From: Methylobacterium organophilum
GTDB taxonomy: Bacteria > Pseudomonadota > Alphaproteobacteria > Rhizobiales > Beijerinckiaceae
Assembly: GCF_022179465.1 (NCBI RefSeq)
Contig: NZ_BPQV01000009.1
Span: 186,001 to 250,000 of the forward strand
Reading direction: 5' to 3'
Length of the DNA: 64,000 nucleotides
The notes under the pieces are model-generated. The model saw nothing but the letters and a program-made list of their open reading frames with translations, searched no databases and was not told the origin of the DNA. Positions within the stretch are counted from its first letter, which is position 1. The number at the start of each line of letters is the position of its first letter. Shown in pieces: positions 1 through 10,091 of this stretch. The position numbers and the translations under genes were made by a program.

Positions 1-1
1 C

Positions 2-1504
2 TTCGGCCTGATCGGGCCGATCTACCACGAGGCCCTCGACGAGACCCGGATCCGCGAGAAGATCCGGGACAACCCGCTGGTGAAGGACAAGGAAGCCTGG
101 CGCCGGGAGCGCCCTTTCCGCGCCGCCGTCATCGAGCAATGCACCTATGACGGCACGATCTACGACGCGCAGGAGATCGTCGAGAAGATCGGCCACCTCT
201 GCGACTACATCCTGTTCGACGAGGCCTGGGCGGGCTTCATGAAGTTCCACCCGCTCTATGCCCGCCGCTTCGCCATGGGCCTGACCGGGCTCGACGAAAC
301 CTCGCCGGGCATCATCGCCACCCAATCGACCCACAAGCAGCTCGCCAGCTTCAGCCAGGCCTCGCAGATCCACACCCGCGACGGGCATATCCGCGGCCAG
401 ACCCGCCGGGTCGAGCACAAGCGGCTGAACGAGAGCTTCCTCGTCCACGCCTCCACCTCGCCGTTCTATCCGCTCTTCGCCTCCCTCGACGTGGGCGCGC
501 AGATGATGAAGGGCCGCTCCGGCGTGGTGCTGTGGGACGATACGATCCGTCTCGGCATCGAGTGGCGCAAGAAGGTGCGCGCCATCCGCAAGGAGTTCGA
601 GGAGAACGAAGCCGATCCCAAGCGACGCTGGTTCTTCGATCCCTTCGTGCCGGACGTGGTGACCGGCCCCGAAGGCACGGAGGTTCCCTGGGAGAGCATC
701 GCGACCGACGCGCTGGCGAACGACGCCCGGTACTGGGAGCTGACACCCGGCGCCTCCTGGCACGGCTTCACCAAGGTGGCGCCGGGCTACGCCATCACCG
801 ATCCCAACAAGCTCACCGTTCTCACTCCCGGCTTCGACCATAAGACCGGCGAATATGCCGAGCACGGCATCCCGGCCCCGATCGTGGCCCAATACCTGCG
901 TGAAAACCGCATCGTCGCCGAGAAGAACGACCTGAACTCGCTGCTCTTCCTGCTCACGCCGGGCGTCGAATCCTCGAAAGCCGGCACCCTCATTTCGGGC
1001 CTCGTCGCCTTCAAGCGGCTGCACGACGACAACGTGCTGCTCGAAGAGGCGATGCCGGAATTCGTTGGCCGGCGGCCGAAGCGCTACCGGGGCGTGCGCC
1101 TGCGCGACCTCTGCGCCGACTTCCACAACTTCCACCGCGAGGCGAACACCTCCGCCCTCCAGCGCAAGCAGTTCATGCCCGAGCACCTGCCCGAGATGGT
1201 GATGGCGCCGAAGGCCGCCGCCCAGATGCTGACCCGCAACAAGGTCGATTACGTGCCGATCGCAGAAGCCGAGGGGCGCATCGCCACCACCCTGATGCTG
1301 GTCTACCCGCCGGGCATCGGCACCGTGCTGCCGGGCGAGCGGCTCGACGCGCGGGCGAAGCCCATGCTCGACTACTTCAAGATGTTCGAGGCCTCGGCGA
1401 ACCTGTTCCCCGGCTTCGAGGCGGAGATCCAGGGCGTCTACCGCGAGGTCGATCCGGACGGGCGGATCCGCTTCCACACCTATGTGCTGCGCGAGGGCGC
1501 CTGA
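2..1504 (+). CDS. Orn/Lys/Arg decarboxylase, C-terminal part (5' end outside window)
   Basis: PLP-dependent basic amino acid decarboxylase of the large bacterial (fold-type I) class, which converts ornithine, lysine or arginine to the diamine plus CO2. The frame is open from base 2, so the gene starts upstream of the window; about 500 codons are visible. The PLP-lysine motif ATQSTHKQLASFSQ is present, with the lysine codon at 335-337, followed by the large domain and the C-terminal domain. The substrate cannot be fixed from this fragment; family members are about 750-790 residues, so roughly a third is missing. The stop overlaps the next start (TGATG at 1502-1506), so the downstream acetyltransferase is probably translationally coupled. 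Confidence 0.88.
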   Translation, partial: FGLIGPIYHEALDETRIREKIRDNPLVKDKEAWRRERPFRAAVIEQCTYDGTIYDAQEIVEKIGHLCDYILFDEAWAGFMKFHPLYARRFAMGLTGLDETSPGIIATQSTHKQLASFSQASQIHTRDGHIRGQTRRVEHKRLNESFLVHASTSPFYPLFASLDVGAQMMKGRSGVVLWDDTIRLGIEWRKKVRAIRKEFEENEADPKRRWFFDPFVPDVVTGPEGTEVPWESIATDALANDARYWELTPGASWHGFTKVAPGYAITDPNKLTVLTPGFDHKTGEYAEHGIPAPIVAQYLRENRIVAEKNDLNSLLFLLTPGVESSKAGTLISGLVAFKRLHDDNVLLEEAMPEFVGRRPKRYRGVRLRDLCADFHNFHREANTSALQRKQFMPEHLPEMVMAPKAAAQMLTRNKVDYVPIAEAEGRIATTLMLVYPPGIGTVLPGERLDARAKPMLDYFKMFEASANLFPGFEAEIQGVYREVDPDGRIRFHTYVLREGA

Positions 1505-2127
1505 TGGCGGAGGGCGCAGCGCGGTTCCTCAACGGCCAGGACATCGTGATCCGACCCTCGTCGGACGCCGATGTCCCGGCGATGATCGCGATCTACGAGT
1601 GCCACATCCGCAGGGGCGTCGGCGACACGGGCGATTTCGAGGAGGAGCGCCTGCTGCCCGACGACCTCAAGCGGCGGCGCAAGAACATGCGCAAGAAGCG
1701 CCTGCCGCACCTCGTCGCCGAGCGGGGCGGCGCGGTGGCGGGCTACGCCTATGCCGTGCCGTTCCGCAAGCGGCCGGCCTATCGCTACACCCTGAAGCAC
1801 TCGATCTACGTGCATCCCAACCACCTGCATGCGGGGATCGGGCGCCGGCTGCTGCCGGCGCTCATCGAGGCCTGCGCCGCGGGCGGATACCGGCAGATGA
1901 TCGGCTATATCGATGCCCGCAACGAGGCGAGCCTGCGCCTGCACGAGGCCTGCGGCTTCACCCGAGTCGGGTACCTGCCGGCGATCGGCTACAAATACGG
2001 CCGCTGGAGCGACAGCGTGATGGTCCAGTGCCCCCTCGGCACCGGCTCCGACGACCAGCCCTCCTCCTGGCAACGGCCGGAAACCCTGGTTCCGGCCGTC
2101 GTGGAGGAAGATGCGCTTCAGCCCTGA
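1504..2127 (+). CDS. GNAT N-acetyltransferase, phosphinothricin acetyltransferase-like
   Basis: A 207-residue GCN5-type acetyltransferase. The N-terminal part ([18 protein letters not shown]) is the usual first strand and helix. The acetyl-CoA loop is in [14 protein letters not shown] near residues 105-118, followed by the [18 protein letters not shown] segment typical of the phosphinothricin/methionine-sulfoximine acetyltransferase group. Its start shares one base with the stop of the upstream decarboxylase, so both are probably co-transcribed, which would fit a small amine or amino-acid substrate (inference). Its 3' end overlaps the convergent yebC by 10 bp. Confidence 0.8.
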   Translation: MAEGAARFLNGQDIVIRPSSDADVPAMIAIYECHIRRGVGDTGDFEEERLLPDDLKRRRKNMRKKRLPHLVAERGGAVAGYAYAVPFRKRPAYRYTLKHSIYVHPNHLHAGIGRRLLPALIEACAAGGYRQMIGYIDARNEASLRLHEACGFTRVGYLPAIGYKYGRWSDSVMVQCPLGTGSDDQPSSWQRPETLVPAVVEEDALQP

Positions 2128-2864
2128 AGCTTCGCCATCAGGGCTTCGGAGAGGGCGAAGTTGACGTAGACGTTCTGCACGTCGTCCTGATCCTCGATCA
2201 CCTCGACCAGGCGAACCAGCTTCTCGCCGGTCTCGTCATCGACGTCGATCGTGTTCTGCGCCTTCCAGACGAGGCCGGTGCGGGTCGGCTCGCCGAAGCG
2301 GGCTTCGAGGGCCTTGGCGACCTCGCCGTAGGAATCCTGCGCGCAGGTCACCTCGTGACCGTCCGCGTCCGAGCGCACGTCGTCGGCTCCCGCCTCGATC
2401 GCCGCCTCCAGCATCGAATCGGCATCCGCCACCGAGGCCGGGAAGGCGATGACGCCGACGCGGTCGAACATGAAGGCCACCGCCCCGGTCTCGGCGAGGC
2501 TGCCGCCGGATTTGGTGAAGGCGGAGCGCACGTCCGAGGCGGTGCGATTGCGGTTGTCGGTCTGCGCCTCGACGATCAGCGCAGCGCCGCCCGGGCCGTA
2601 GCCCTCGTAGCGGATCTCCTCGTAGTTCTCGCCGTCGGCACCGGCGGCCTTCTTGATCGCCCGCTCGATATTGTCCTTGGGCATGTTCTCGGCCCGGGCC
2701 GCGAGCACCGCGGCACGCAGGCGCGGGTTCATGGCCGGGTCCGGGGTGCCGAGCTTAGCCGCGACGGTGATCTCTCGGGCGAGCTTACCGAAGACCTTGG
2801 AGCGGACCGCGTCCACGCGGCCCTTGCGGTGCATGATGTTCTTGAACTGTGAATGGCCGGCCAT
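2118..2864 (-). CDS. yebC: YebC/PmpR family regulator
   Basis: A 248-residue member of the YebC/TACO1 family. It begins with the signature [15 protein letters not shown] and continues with the [13 protein letters not shown] and [13 protein letters not shown] segments that define the family. Homologues act either as DNA-binding regulators or as ribosome-associated factors that relieve stalling at proline-rich stretches; the sequence does not decide between these roles. The length is standard. In this window it stands alone, not next to ruvC as in many proteobacteria, and it converges on the acetyltransferase gene. Confidence 0.93.
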   Translation of the reverse strand: MAGHSQFKNIMHRKGRVDAVRSKVFGKLAREITVAAKLGTPDPAMNPRLRAAVLAARAENMPKDNIERAIKKAAGADGENYEEIRYEGYGPGGAALIVEAQTDNRNRTASDVRSAFTKSGGSLAETGAVAFMFDRVGVIAFPASVADADSMLEAAIEAGADDVRSDADGHEVTCAQDSYGEVAKALEARFGEPTRTGLVWKAQNTIDVDDETGEKLVRLVEVIEDQDDVQNVYVNFALSEALMAKLQG

Positions 2865-3062
2865 GGCGCTTTCCCCGTGCCGTGGCGGAGGGCTCGGGAG
2901 GCCCGATCCTCGACGCCCGCGGCGATGTTTCTAAGGAGGCAGCCTTATAGGCGGGGCGCCCCTTCGCTGGCAACGCAGGGCACCGCCTCGCGAAGAAAGA
3001 ACCCGGGAGCATCGACTCGCCCACGGGAACGTTGTCCCGGCTCAACCATGACGGGATGGACG

Positions 3063-4130
3063 ATGACGCGCGGGCGAACAGGTAGCGTGGTGGTGACGGG
3101 CGGAACGGCCGGGGTCGGCCGGGCGGTGGTCGAGGCCTTCGCGAGACGCGGCTGGAACGTGGCGGTGATCGCCCGCGGCGAGAAGGGCCTGGATGGCACC
3201 GTGCGCGCCATCGAGCGGCTCGGCGGCCGGGCGCTCGCTTTCTGCGCCGACGTCGCGGATGCGGATGCCATGCGCCAAGCTGCGGACGAGACGGCGGAGG
3301 TTTTCGGCGGCATCGATGTCTGGGTGAACAATGCCATGCTCACGGTCTATGCCGAGGTGCGCGACATGGGCCCGGAGGAATTCGCCCGAGTGACCGAGGT
3401 GACCTATCTCGGTCAGGTCCACGGCACGCAGGCCGCTCTGCGCCACATGCTGCCGGCGAACCGCGGCACCATCGTCCATATCGGTTCGGCCCTGGCCTAC
3501 CGCTCCATCCCCCTGCAATCGGCCTATTGCGCGGCCAAGGCGGCGGTCCGCGGCTTCGTGGATTCCCTGCGCACCGAACTCCTGCATGACGGCAGCGCCG
3601 TGCGGCTGACCATGGTGCAATTGCCGGCGGTCAACACCCCGCAATTCGACTGGGCCCGCTCGCGCCTGCCGCGAAAGCTCGAGCCGGTGCCGCCGATCTT
3701 CCAGCCGGAGGCGGTCGCCGAACAGATCGTCCGCGCCGCTTTCGAAGCGCCGCGCGAACTCTGGATCGGCGGCGCGAGCTGGAAGGCGATCCTCGGCAAC
3801 ATGATCGCCCCGGGCCTGATCGACCGCTATCTCGCGACCCATGGCTTTCGCGGAGAGATGACGAGCGAGCAAGCCATGAAGAAACGCCCCGACAACCTCT
3901 ACGAGCCGGTCGACACCGATCCCGGCGCCCATGGCCGCTTCGACGACCGCTCCGCGAACCGGGTCGCGGCGGCCGATCCACGCTGGCTGAAGCTCGGCCT
4001 CGCAGCGGCCCTCGGGCTGGTCGGGGGCGCGACCCTGTTCGCGACGCGGGCCGAGGGGCGCGGGCTCAGCCGCGGCGCAGGAGGCGCTTCGCCTCGGCTT
4101 TCGCCGCGTGCTCGAAACGGGCGAGCCTGA
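3063..4130 (+). CDS. SDR family oxidoreductase with C-terminal hydrophobic helix
   Basis: A classical short-chain dehydrogenase/reductase of about 355 residues. It has the NAD(P)-binding TGGTAGVGRAV motif at the N-terminus, the WVNNA segment, a conserved serine (HIGSALAY) and the catalytic YCAAK. The arginine after the second strand (IARGEKG) favours NADP. Beyond the usual 250-residue fold is an extension ending in one hydrophobic segment (LKLGLAAALGLVGGATLF), which could anchor it in the membrane. An ATG at 3048 is in frame and is an alternative start; 3063 has a better-spaced GGGATGG upstream. The last 65 bp overlap the convergent acetyltransferase gene. The substrate is unknown. Confidence 0.82.
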   Translation: MTRGRTGSVVVTGGTAGVGRAVVEAFARRGWNVAVIARGEKGLDGTVRAIERLGGRALAFCADVADADAMRQAADETAEVFGGIDVWVNNAMLTVYAEVRDMGPEEFARVTEVTYLGQVHGTQAALRHMLPANRGTIVHIGSALAYRSIPLQSAYCAAKAAVRGFVDSLRTELLHDGSAVRLTMVQLPAVNTPQFDWARSRLPRKLEPVPPIFQPEAVAEQIVRAAFEAPRELWIGGASWKAILGNMIAPGLIDRYLATHGFRGEMTSEQAMKKRPDNLYEPVDTDPGAHGRFDDRSANRVAAADPRWLKLGLAAALGLVGGATLFATRAEGRGLSRGAGGASPRLSPRARNGRA

Positions 4131-5238
4131 CCCGGCGCTCCAGGCTCACGAGACCGTCGCCGCCGGGCGGCACCGCGATGATCTCGGCGACGATCTCGCG
4201 CTCCCGGTACAGGCTTTCGAGGGCCGAGCCTGGCAGGGTCGCCGAATCGAGGCGGTCGGCGAAGGCGGTCTCGTGCAGGGCGCGCACGATCTCCGCTTCG
4301 AGGAGCAATCCGGGCGCCGCTTGGCGCTCGCCCTCGTCATAGGCGGTCTTGAGCAGGGCCGCGTTGCGGCCCGCGATGAGGGCGAGGCTGATCGCCAGCG
4401 GCCGCCCGTCCAGGGCGAGGGTATCGGCACGGATGCCGATGGGGCCACCGGTCGCCGCGAACAGGCTGCGGGCAAACGCTTCGGTGCGCGGGCGCGAGCG
4501 CAGGGCTGTGCCGGCCTCCCCCTTCCAGCCCGCCGCTTCGAGGGCAAGGAAGGCTTCCACCGCCTCAGCCAGAGCTCCGCCCTCGCGCGCCGTCTCGATG
4601 GTGAGGCGCCCCGTCTCTTCCAGGCGACGCCGGCGGCGGCGCAGATCCTTCAGGCGATTCTTGTGGGGATGCCCGTCGAGGAAGGCGTCATGGTCGGGCC
4701 GGCGTTCCAGGACCGGGCGTTCGAAGCTCTCGATCTCGGCGAAGCTCCAGCCCTCGGCCCGCATGGCCGCGAGCAGGGCCGCTCCGACCCGGGCCTGCGT
4801 CGACAGGAGCGGCCAGCGCCAGGCGCGACCGCCCGAGGCCTGCGCCAGTCCCTCCGTGAGGAGCAGCATGGTCTCGGCGAATTCGGGGCCTTCGGCCACG
4901 AGGGGCGCCGTCGAGGTGACGAAAGGAGAGAGGAACGGCTTGGCGACGGCCCGGCCGAAACCGGTGATGTCGAGCCCGCGGGTGAAGGGCAGCACCGCGT
5001 CGAGGCGGTCGCCGTGGCGCACGGTGACGAGGCCGAGGTCACGCGGAGCAAGGCCGTGGGCGCGATGCGCCTCGACGACATGGCGGCTGAAATGCGGATG
5101 CGGATCGGCGGCCCGCTCGGACAAGGCGTCCCAGTCGCGGTCGCCGGCAGCGAGCGCTTCCGCCGTGACGATCTCGATCCGCGCGGAAGCAGGACGGGAG
5201 GCGGAACCGGCGCGGAACCGGGACAGGATCGCCGTCAT
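4066..5238 (-). CDS. CelD/BcsL-like GNAT acetyltransferase
   Basis: A 390-residue protein of the large GNAT group (Acetyltransf_6) often found in exopolysaccharide loci. Seen: an N-terminal half with ARIEIVTAEALAAGDRDWDAL, a basic LKDLRRRRRRLEETG segment near the middle, and a C-terminal GNAT-like half with FLALEAAGWKGEAGTAL and LLLEAEIVRALHE. The start ATG overlaps the stop of the upstream flippase gene by four bases (5235-5238), so translation is probably coupled. Its likely role, inferred from context, is acylation of a polysaccharide repeat unit or its lipid-linked precursor. An in-frame opening extends to 6621, but that part is the flippase gene read in another frame. Confidence 0.8.
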   Translation of the reverse strand: MTAILSRFRAGSASRPASARIEIVTAEALAAGDRDWDALSERAADPHPHFSRHVVEAHRAHGLAPRDLGLVTVRHGDRLDAVLPFTRGLDITGFGRAVAKPFLSPFVTSTAPLVAEGPEFAETMLLLTEGLAQASGGRAWRWPLLSTQARVGAALLAAMRAEGWSFAEIESFERPVLERRPDHDAFLDGHPHKNRLKDLRRRRRRLEETGRLTIETAREGGALAEAVEAFLALEAAGWKGEAGTALRSRPRTEAFARSLFAATGGPIGIRADTLALDGRPLAISLALIAGRNAALLKTAYDEGERQAAPGLLLEAEIVRALHETAFADRLDSATLPGSALESLYREREIVAEIIAVPPGGDGLVSLERRVRLARFEHAAKAEAKRLLRRG

Positions 5239-6584
5239 GGGCAGGCGGGCTTTCGCAAATGGGTGAAGGCGCTCGTGGACAGGCCATGGATGGCGCGGGC
5301 GCCGAGCGCCATACCGGCCGCCCGCAAGACGGTCGCCGACGCCATGGCCAGGGCCGCGCCCAGAAGGCCGAGCAGAGGCACGAGGGTGAGGGTCAGGAGG
5401 ACACCGAGGGCGAGCGCCGCGACGGTGATGCCGGCACAGAGGCGCTCGCCCCCGAGCATGTTCAGAAGGTCCTCCCCCGGACCGAACAGGCTGGCCCCGA
5501 CGCTGCCGGCAACCAGGATCGCGACGAGCGGCAACGCCTCGCGGAATGCGGGACCGAATAGGCCGAGCAGCAGCGGAGCCGCCGCCACGGTCCCGGCGGC
5601 AACGACGGCGGTCGCGAGGGAGGTCCAGAGGGCCTGGCCCCGCACCAGCGCCAGAAGCGCCGCCTCGTCGCCCCGTGCGCGGGTGGCGGCGAAGCGCTGG
5701 GCCGTGGCCGCGGAGGCGGCGTAATGCACGAAGACCGTGAATTGCTGGATGCGCGTGGCCGCGAAATAGAGGCCGACGCTCGCCGGCGGCATCAGGAAGC
5801 CGAGCACCACCACGTCGATGAAGCCGAAGGCGGCCGTGGCGAGGTCGCCCCCGGCGATCGGCAGACAGGCGGCAAGCCAGGGCCGCCAGCGCATCCGCCT
5901 CTCTCCTTTCGGCAGCACGGTGCGCAGGCGCGCGGCAAGCAGGACGGCCTGGAGGATCGCCGACAGGCCCGTGGCGAGCAGGGTGCAGGCGACAGCGACC
6001 CAGGCCTCGGCCGGGGCTCCGCCGAGCACCGCGGCGATCATGAAGGCCATGATCAGGCCCTGGCGCAGCAGGTAGGGCGGCGCGATCGCGAGCACCGCCC
6101 AGTTCTGGCTGCGCGCCACGCCTTCGAGATAATCCTGCAGGGCGAAGAGCGGCAGCAGCAGCGCCCCAAGCAGGATCGGTGTGCCGTAGGGGTCCGCGAG
6201 AAGGCCGCCTTCCAGGCACAGGCAGAGCCATCCGAGACCGGCAAGGGCGAGGCCGCCGAGGACGCTCGCGGCGGCACCTCCGGCCAGGAAGCCGCGCATC
6301 TCGTCGAGGCGCCCCGTCTCCTGGGCCGCCGGCAGGAAGCGGCAAGCCCCCTGCGACAGGCCGAGGGTGGCGGTATGACCAAGGATGGCGACCCAGACCC
6401 AGACGGTCGCGAAGATGCCGTACTCGCTGCTGCCCATCATCCGGGCCATCAGCACCTGGGCGACATAGGCGAAGCCCGCCGCGGCGATGCGCACGGCGAA
6501 GACCCCCAAAGCCGAGGCACCGGCGCCGGAGCTGGCCGCCTTCAGCCGGCCGATGGCCGCATCGAGGGACGAACCGGCCGCCAT
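5235..6584 (-). CDS. Wzx-like polysaccharide flippase (MATE/MOP superfamily)
   Basis: A 449-residue integral membrane protein with about 12 to 14 hydrophobic segments, beginning with ALGVFAVRIAAAGFAYVAQV. The N-terminal MARMMGSSEYGIFA segment is typical of the PST/Wzx family, which flips lipid-linked oligosaccharides across the inner membrane. It lies between an SGNH hydrolase gene (80 bp upstream) and a CelD-like acetyltransferase (4-bp overlap downstream), and so appears to be part of a surface-polysaccharide module. No glycosyltransferase or Wzy polymerase gene lies beside it. Confidence 0.85.
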   Translation of the reverse strand: MAAGSSLDAAIGRLKAASSGAGASALGVFAVRIAAAGFAYVAQVLMARMMGSSEYGIFATVWVWVAILGHTATLGLSQGACRFLPAAQETGRLDEMRGFLAGGAAASVLGGLALAGLGWLCLCLEGGLLADPYGTPILLGALLLPLFALQDYLEGVARSQNWAVLAIAPPYLLRQGLIMAFMIAAVLGGAPAEAWVAVACTLLATGLSAILQAVLLAARLRTVLPKGERRMRWRPWLAACLPIAGGDLATAAFGFIDVVVLGFLMPPASVGLYFAATRIQQFTVFVHYAASAATAQRFAATRARGDEAALLALVRGQALWTSLATAVVAAGTVAAAPLLLGLFGPAFREALPLVAILVAGSVGASLFGPGEDLLNMLGGERLCAGITVAALALGVLLTLTLVPLLGLLGAALAMASATVLRAAGMALGARAIHGLSTSAFTHLRKPACP

Positions 6585-6664
6585 CGGGGTTCCGCCTGCC
6601 GCGGGCGGAAGCGCGCCGCAACCCTCAGGTTACGCGGCGCGCGTTTCGGCGAAGTTAAATCGGC

Positions 6665-7552
6665 TCAGTTGCCCGAGGGGGTCGCCTTGCCTGGGGGCAG
6701 CGCGCCCTGCGGGGCCGTCCCGGCGGTGCCGGTCGCGGCCGGGTCGGATTTGAGAAGCGACAGGGTGATGGCCCGGGTCACGTGTTCGGCCATGCAGCGG
6801 AAGCCGAGATCGCTCAGCCGGAATTGCGGCCCGAGCATGTGGGTCTCGTAGCGGCCGCCGGTAGTGGAGAGGTAGCGCATCGCCTCGTAGCGATGCACCA
6901 GGGGCACCGCCTCGCGGCTCGCGATCTCGCGGACCTTGGCGACCATGTCGTTGTAATAGGCGTCCTCGGCGAGGCTCTGGGTGAAGAGCGGGTCGATCAG
7001 CACGATGTCGATGTGGTGCGACTTGATCCACTTCACGGTGTCGTCGAGCGCCTCGCCGAAGGCGTCGAGATCGACCCGGGCGAGGGCGTCGTTGGTGCCC
7101 ACCTGCCAGACCACGAGGTCGGGCTCAGTCTCGGCGACGATGGAGCGCAGGCGCTCCCCGGCCCCACTGGTGATCTCCCCCGAGAGCCCGCGGGAATCGA
7201 CCTCGATGTCCACGTCCGGCAGCGAGCGCTCCAGCGCCGTCTCCAGCCTCACCGGATAGGACGCCGCCGCGCCCATGCCGGCAGAGGAGGAGCCGATGGA
7301 GAGGACGCTGATCGGCCGCTTCTGCTTCAGGGCCACCTTCACCGCGGAAAGCTTGGCGAGGGTGTAGAGCTTCGAGCCGGGCACGCGGCATTCCGGCGAC
7401 AGGCTCGGATCGACCGCCTCGACGCTGGATCCCGGCGCGGCGGGGATGGGCTGGGGCGGCGAGACCACCGCCGGCGCCGTCTCCGCCGCCAGCGGCGCGG
7501 TGACGAGGAGAAGCAGGCCGGCGAGGGCGGACGGGCGCAGGCGGCCCCTCAT
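6665..7552 (-). CDS. Exported SGNH/GDSL hydrolase
   Basis: A 295-residue protein with an N-terminal signal peptide (LAGLLLLVTAPLAAETA) followed by a Pro/Ala-rich linker and an SGNH esterase domain. Block I is VLSIGSSSAGMG, where the nucleophile serine lies in GSS instead of the usual GDS. Block III is VWQVGTNDA with the GxND signature. Such periplasmic enzymes usually remove or transfer O-acyl groups on polysaccharides. Its start overlaps the stop of the OpgC-like acyltransferase gene by four bases, so an acyl-transfer/esterase pair acting on a glucan or exopolysaccharide is a reasonable inference. Confidence 0.82.
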   Translation of the reverse strand: MRGRLRPSALAGLLLLVTAPLAAETAPAVVSPPQPIPAAPGSSVEAVDPSLSPECRVPGSKLYTLAKLSAVKVALKQKRPISVLSIGSSSAGMGAAASYPVRLETALERSLPDVDIEVDSRGLSGEITSGAGERLRSIVAETEPDLVVWQVGTNDALARVDLDAFGEALDDTVKWIKSHHIDIVLIDPLFTQSLAEDAYYNDMVAKVREIASREAVPLVHRYEAMRYLSTTGGRYETHMLGPQFRLSDLGFRCMAEHVTRAITLSLLKSDPAATGTAGTAPQGALPPGKATPSGN

Positions 7553-8646
7553 GGCGCCGGGGCCACCTTCGGCTTTCGGGAACGCCACTCGACGAACCAT
7601 GAGGTGAAACCCAGACCGAACAGGCCGAACCCGACCACGCACACATCGACCAGGAAGCCGCCCCCCGTCTGGAACCGGACGAACTGCGCTCCCAGGCTGA
7701 AGAGCGAGCCCATCGAGAACACGGCGAGCGAGTTGCGCCCTAATCCCGAGAGGAACCGCGCCAGCGGCTCGATCCAGGGAAGGATCCAAGCATACACCGC
7801 CTGGAAGCAGAGGAGTACTCCGCAGAAATGAACGAGGCGTGCCGGGGTCAGATAGGTCTTGTCGAACACGAAGAGCAGGCGCGGCTCGGGCACGAGCAGG
7901 GGGTCCGGCCGGATCTCGTAGACCGAGAGCACGACTCCGATCGCCACGATGACAGCGCCGAGCGGCATCAGCCGGCGGAACCACAGGCGCAGCCGGGCCG
8001 AGCGTCGGGTCGCGTCCTGCAGGAAGAAGCCGAGCACCAGCAGCAATTGCCAGCAGAGCGGATCGAAGAACCAGGCCCCCTCCCCCGGCCAGGAGGGCAG
8101 GTTCCAGTCGAAGATCAGGCTCGTCAGGTAAAGGGCGAAGGACAGGCCCAGCACCGCCCAGCGGCTCAAACGCGACATGATCACCATGCCCGGCGACATG
8201 GCGAGCAGCACCACGTAGAGGGGCAGGATGTTGAAGAAACCGAGCTGGTGCGTCAGCAGCACCACGCCGACGATGGTCTGAATCGGATCGGCGAACAGCA
8301 CACCGGCATTGTGCCATTCGAGGATCAGCGGGTTGTCGAGGGCAAGCGCCGCGCCCGCGATCATGGCGAGCCCGAGGGTGATGATGGTGATCTGCGCCCG
8401 GTAGACCTCGATGGTGCGCGAGAGCATGCGCAACACGCTGCGCATCGCCGGCTCGGGCGCGCCATCACGCCCCCGCGTGGCCAGGCCGATCGACCAACCG
8501 GCCAGGAACACGAACAGCTCCGCGGCATCCGAGATGCCGTATTGCGAGAAGGTGTAGTGCTGGAAGGTGTTGCCGGGAATGTGATTGATGAAGATCGTGA
8601 TCAGCGCGAAGCCGCGCCAGAAATCGATCGCGTTCGGTTCCCGCAT
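7549..8646 (-). CDS. opgC: OpgC-domain membrane acyltransferase
   Basis: A 365-residue multi-pass membrane protein of the OpgC family, which in enterobacteria succinylates osmoregulated periplasmic glucans. It opens with [21 protein letters not shown], the usual start of the family, followed by about ten hydrophobic segments, including [19 protein letters not shown] and the final [16 protein letters not shown]. The ATG at 8646 places the conserved FWRG motif close to the N-terminus; an in-frame opening to 8745 has no family similarity. It is the first gene of a four-gene minus-strand set. No opgG or opgH is in the window, so the acceptor could be a different glycan. Confidence 0.85.
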   Translation of the reverse strand: MREPNAIDFWRGFALITIFINHIPGNTFQHYTFSQYGISDAAELFVFLAGWSIGLATRGRDGAPEPAMRSVLRMLSRTIEVYRAQITIITLGLAMIAGAALALDNPLILEWHNAGVLFADPIQTIVGVVLLTHQLGFFNILPLYVVLLAMSPGMVIMSRLSRWAVLGLSFALYLTSLIFDWNLPSWPGEGAWFFDPLCWQLLLVLGFFLQDATRRSARLRLWFRRLMPLGAVIVAIGVVLSVYEIRPDPLLVPEPRLLFVFDKTYLTPARLVHFCGVLLCFQAVYAWILPWIEPLARFLSGLGRNSLAVFSMGSLFSLGAQFVRFQTGGGFLVDVCVVGFGLFGLGFTSWFVEWRSRKPKVAPAP

Positions 8647-8882
8647 CGGGCTCCCGTCTCCGGCGTGAAGGCGTCGCGGCGCGCTCCCGGCAAGCGCCCG
8701 CTGCGGAAAGCCGTGCCGTGATAGAGGGGCGCGCCGTCCTTGCAAAGCCGCTGCGCCGGACGCGGAATCCAGGCCGCGCAGCCGATCCCTGGAATTTGAA
8801 GAGCCGGATCGCTATAGCCTCAATCCGAACAACCGTTCCCTCGCGGCCTCGAACCGGCGCGGCAGGCGCCGCCCATCCATCG

Positions 8883-10040
8883 ATGAACTCCCTCGATCTC
8901 CCGAAGCCCCCGCACGAGACGCGCGTCGTCGTCGCCATGTCCGGCGGCGTCGATTCCTCCGTCGTGGCCGGGCTCCTGAAGCGCGAGGGCTACGACGTCG
9001 TCGGCATCACGCTGCAGCTCTACGACCACGGCGCCGCCACGCACCGGAAGGGCGCCTGCTGCGCTGGCCGCGACATCCACGACGCCAAGCGCGTGGCGGA
9101 GACGCTGGGCATCCCGCATTACGTGCTCGATTACGAGGACCGTTTCCGGGAATCGGTGATCGACCGCTTCGCCGAGAGCTACCTCGCCGGTGAGACGCCG
9201 ATCCCCTGCGTCGAGTGCAACCGTTCCGTGAAGTTCCGCGACCTGCTCGGCATGGCCCGCGACCTCGGGGCCGAGGCCCTCGCCACCGGCCATTACGTGG
9301 CGAGCCGGCCCGGGCCGAACGGGCGGCGCGCGCTCTACCGCGCCCTCGATCCCGCCCGCGACCAGAGCTACTTCCTCTACGCCACGACGCCGGAGCAGCT
9401 CGACTACCTGCGCTTCCCCTTGGGCGAACGGCCCAAGGACGAGACTCGTCGGCTCGCGCGCGACCTCGGCCTCGCCGTGGCCGAGAAGCCGGACAGCCAG
9501 GACATCTGCTTCGTGCCGCAGGGACGCTACGCCGACGTGATCGCCAAGCTGCGCCCGGAGGCGACCCGGGCGGGGGAGATCGTCGATCTCGACGGGCGTG
9601 CGCTCGGCACCCACGAGGGCATCGTGCACTATACGGTCGGCCAGCGGCGCGGACTGCGGCTCTCGGTCGGCGAGCCGCTCTACGTGGTGCGGCTCGAGCC
9701 CGAAAGCGCCCGCGTCGTGGTCGGCCCCCGCTCGGCTCTGGCCACGAGCCGGATCCGCCTGGACGACGTGAACTGGCTCGGCGCCGGCCCGCTCCAGGAC
9801 CTCGACGGCCTGCCGGTCGCCGTCCGCGTGCGTTCCACCCGCGAGCCGCGACCCGCCCATCTGAGCTGGAACGCGCAGCGGGGATATGCGGAAGTCACAC
9901 TGGTGACGCCTGAAGATGGTGTGTCTCCCGGTCAGGCCTGCGTGATCTACGCCGACGAGGATTCGCGCGCCCAGGTTCTGGGCGGCGGTACCATCCGGCG
10001 GGTGGACAGCGTGCCGGCGGGCACGGCCAAGGCCGCCTGA
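8883..10040 (+). CDS. mnmA: tRNA 2-thiouridine(34) synthase MnmA
   Basis: The sulfur transferase that thiolates U34 of tRNA for Lys, Glu and Gln. The 385-residue protein has the ATP-pyrophosphatase P-loop [15 protein letters not shown] near residues 16-30, the first catalytic cysteine in [11 protein letters not shown], and the second in SQDICFVP. The C-terminal part has [10 protein letters not shown] and the beta-barrel segments of the family. The length matches alphaproteobacterial MnmA. ATG 8883 was chosen because the family begins shortly before the P-loop; the frame is open farther upstream without similarity. It transcribes away from opgC across a 236-bp gap. Confidence 0.95.
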   Translation: MNSLDLPKPPHETRVVVAMSGGVDSSVVAGLLKREGYDVVGITLQLYDHGAATHRKGACCAGRDIHDAKRVAETLGIPHYVLDYEDRFRESVIDRFAESYLAGETPIPCVECNRSVKFRDLLGMARDLGAEALATGHYVASRPGPNGRRALYRALDPARDQSYFLYATTPEQLDYLRFPLGERPKDETRRLARDLGLAVAEKPDSQDICFVPQGRYADVIAKLRPEATRAGEIVDLDGRALGTHEGIVHYTVGQRRGLRLSVGEPLYVVRLEPESARVVVGPRSALATSRIRLDDVNWLGAGPLQDLDGLPVAVRVRSTREPRPAHLSWNAQRGYAEVTLVTPEDGVSPGQACVIYADEDSRAQVLGGGTIRRVDSVPAGTAKAA

Positions 10041-10091
10041 CGCGTTGAGACCCGAACCCTTTCGACATTCCAGACGAGGACCGACGACGCG

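Noticed and set aside
4066-4130. A frameshift at the 3' end of the SDR gene because it overlaps the convergent acetyltransferase gene.
   Set aside because: Both frames stay open and sensible up to the overlap; a short convergent overlap is enough to explain it.
5239-6621. An apparent 851-residue minus-strand protein whose C-terminal half is the CelD-like acetyltransferase.
   Set aside because: The N-terminal half is the flippase gene read in another frame, rich in Arg/Gly/Pro; the flippase has real membrane helices and the two genes share an ATGA overlap.
8796-8818. TTGAAG and TATAGC upstream of mnmA as a promoter.
   Set aside because: The spacing is about 11 bp, too short for a sigma-70-type promoter.
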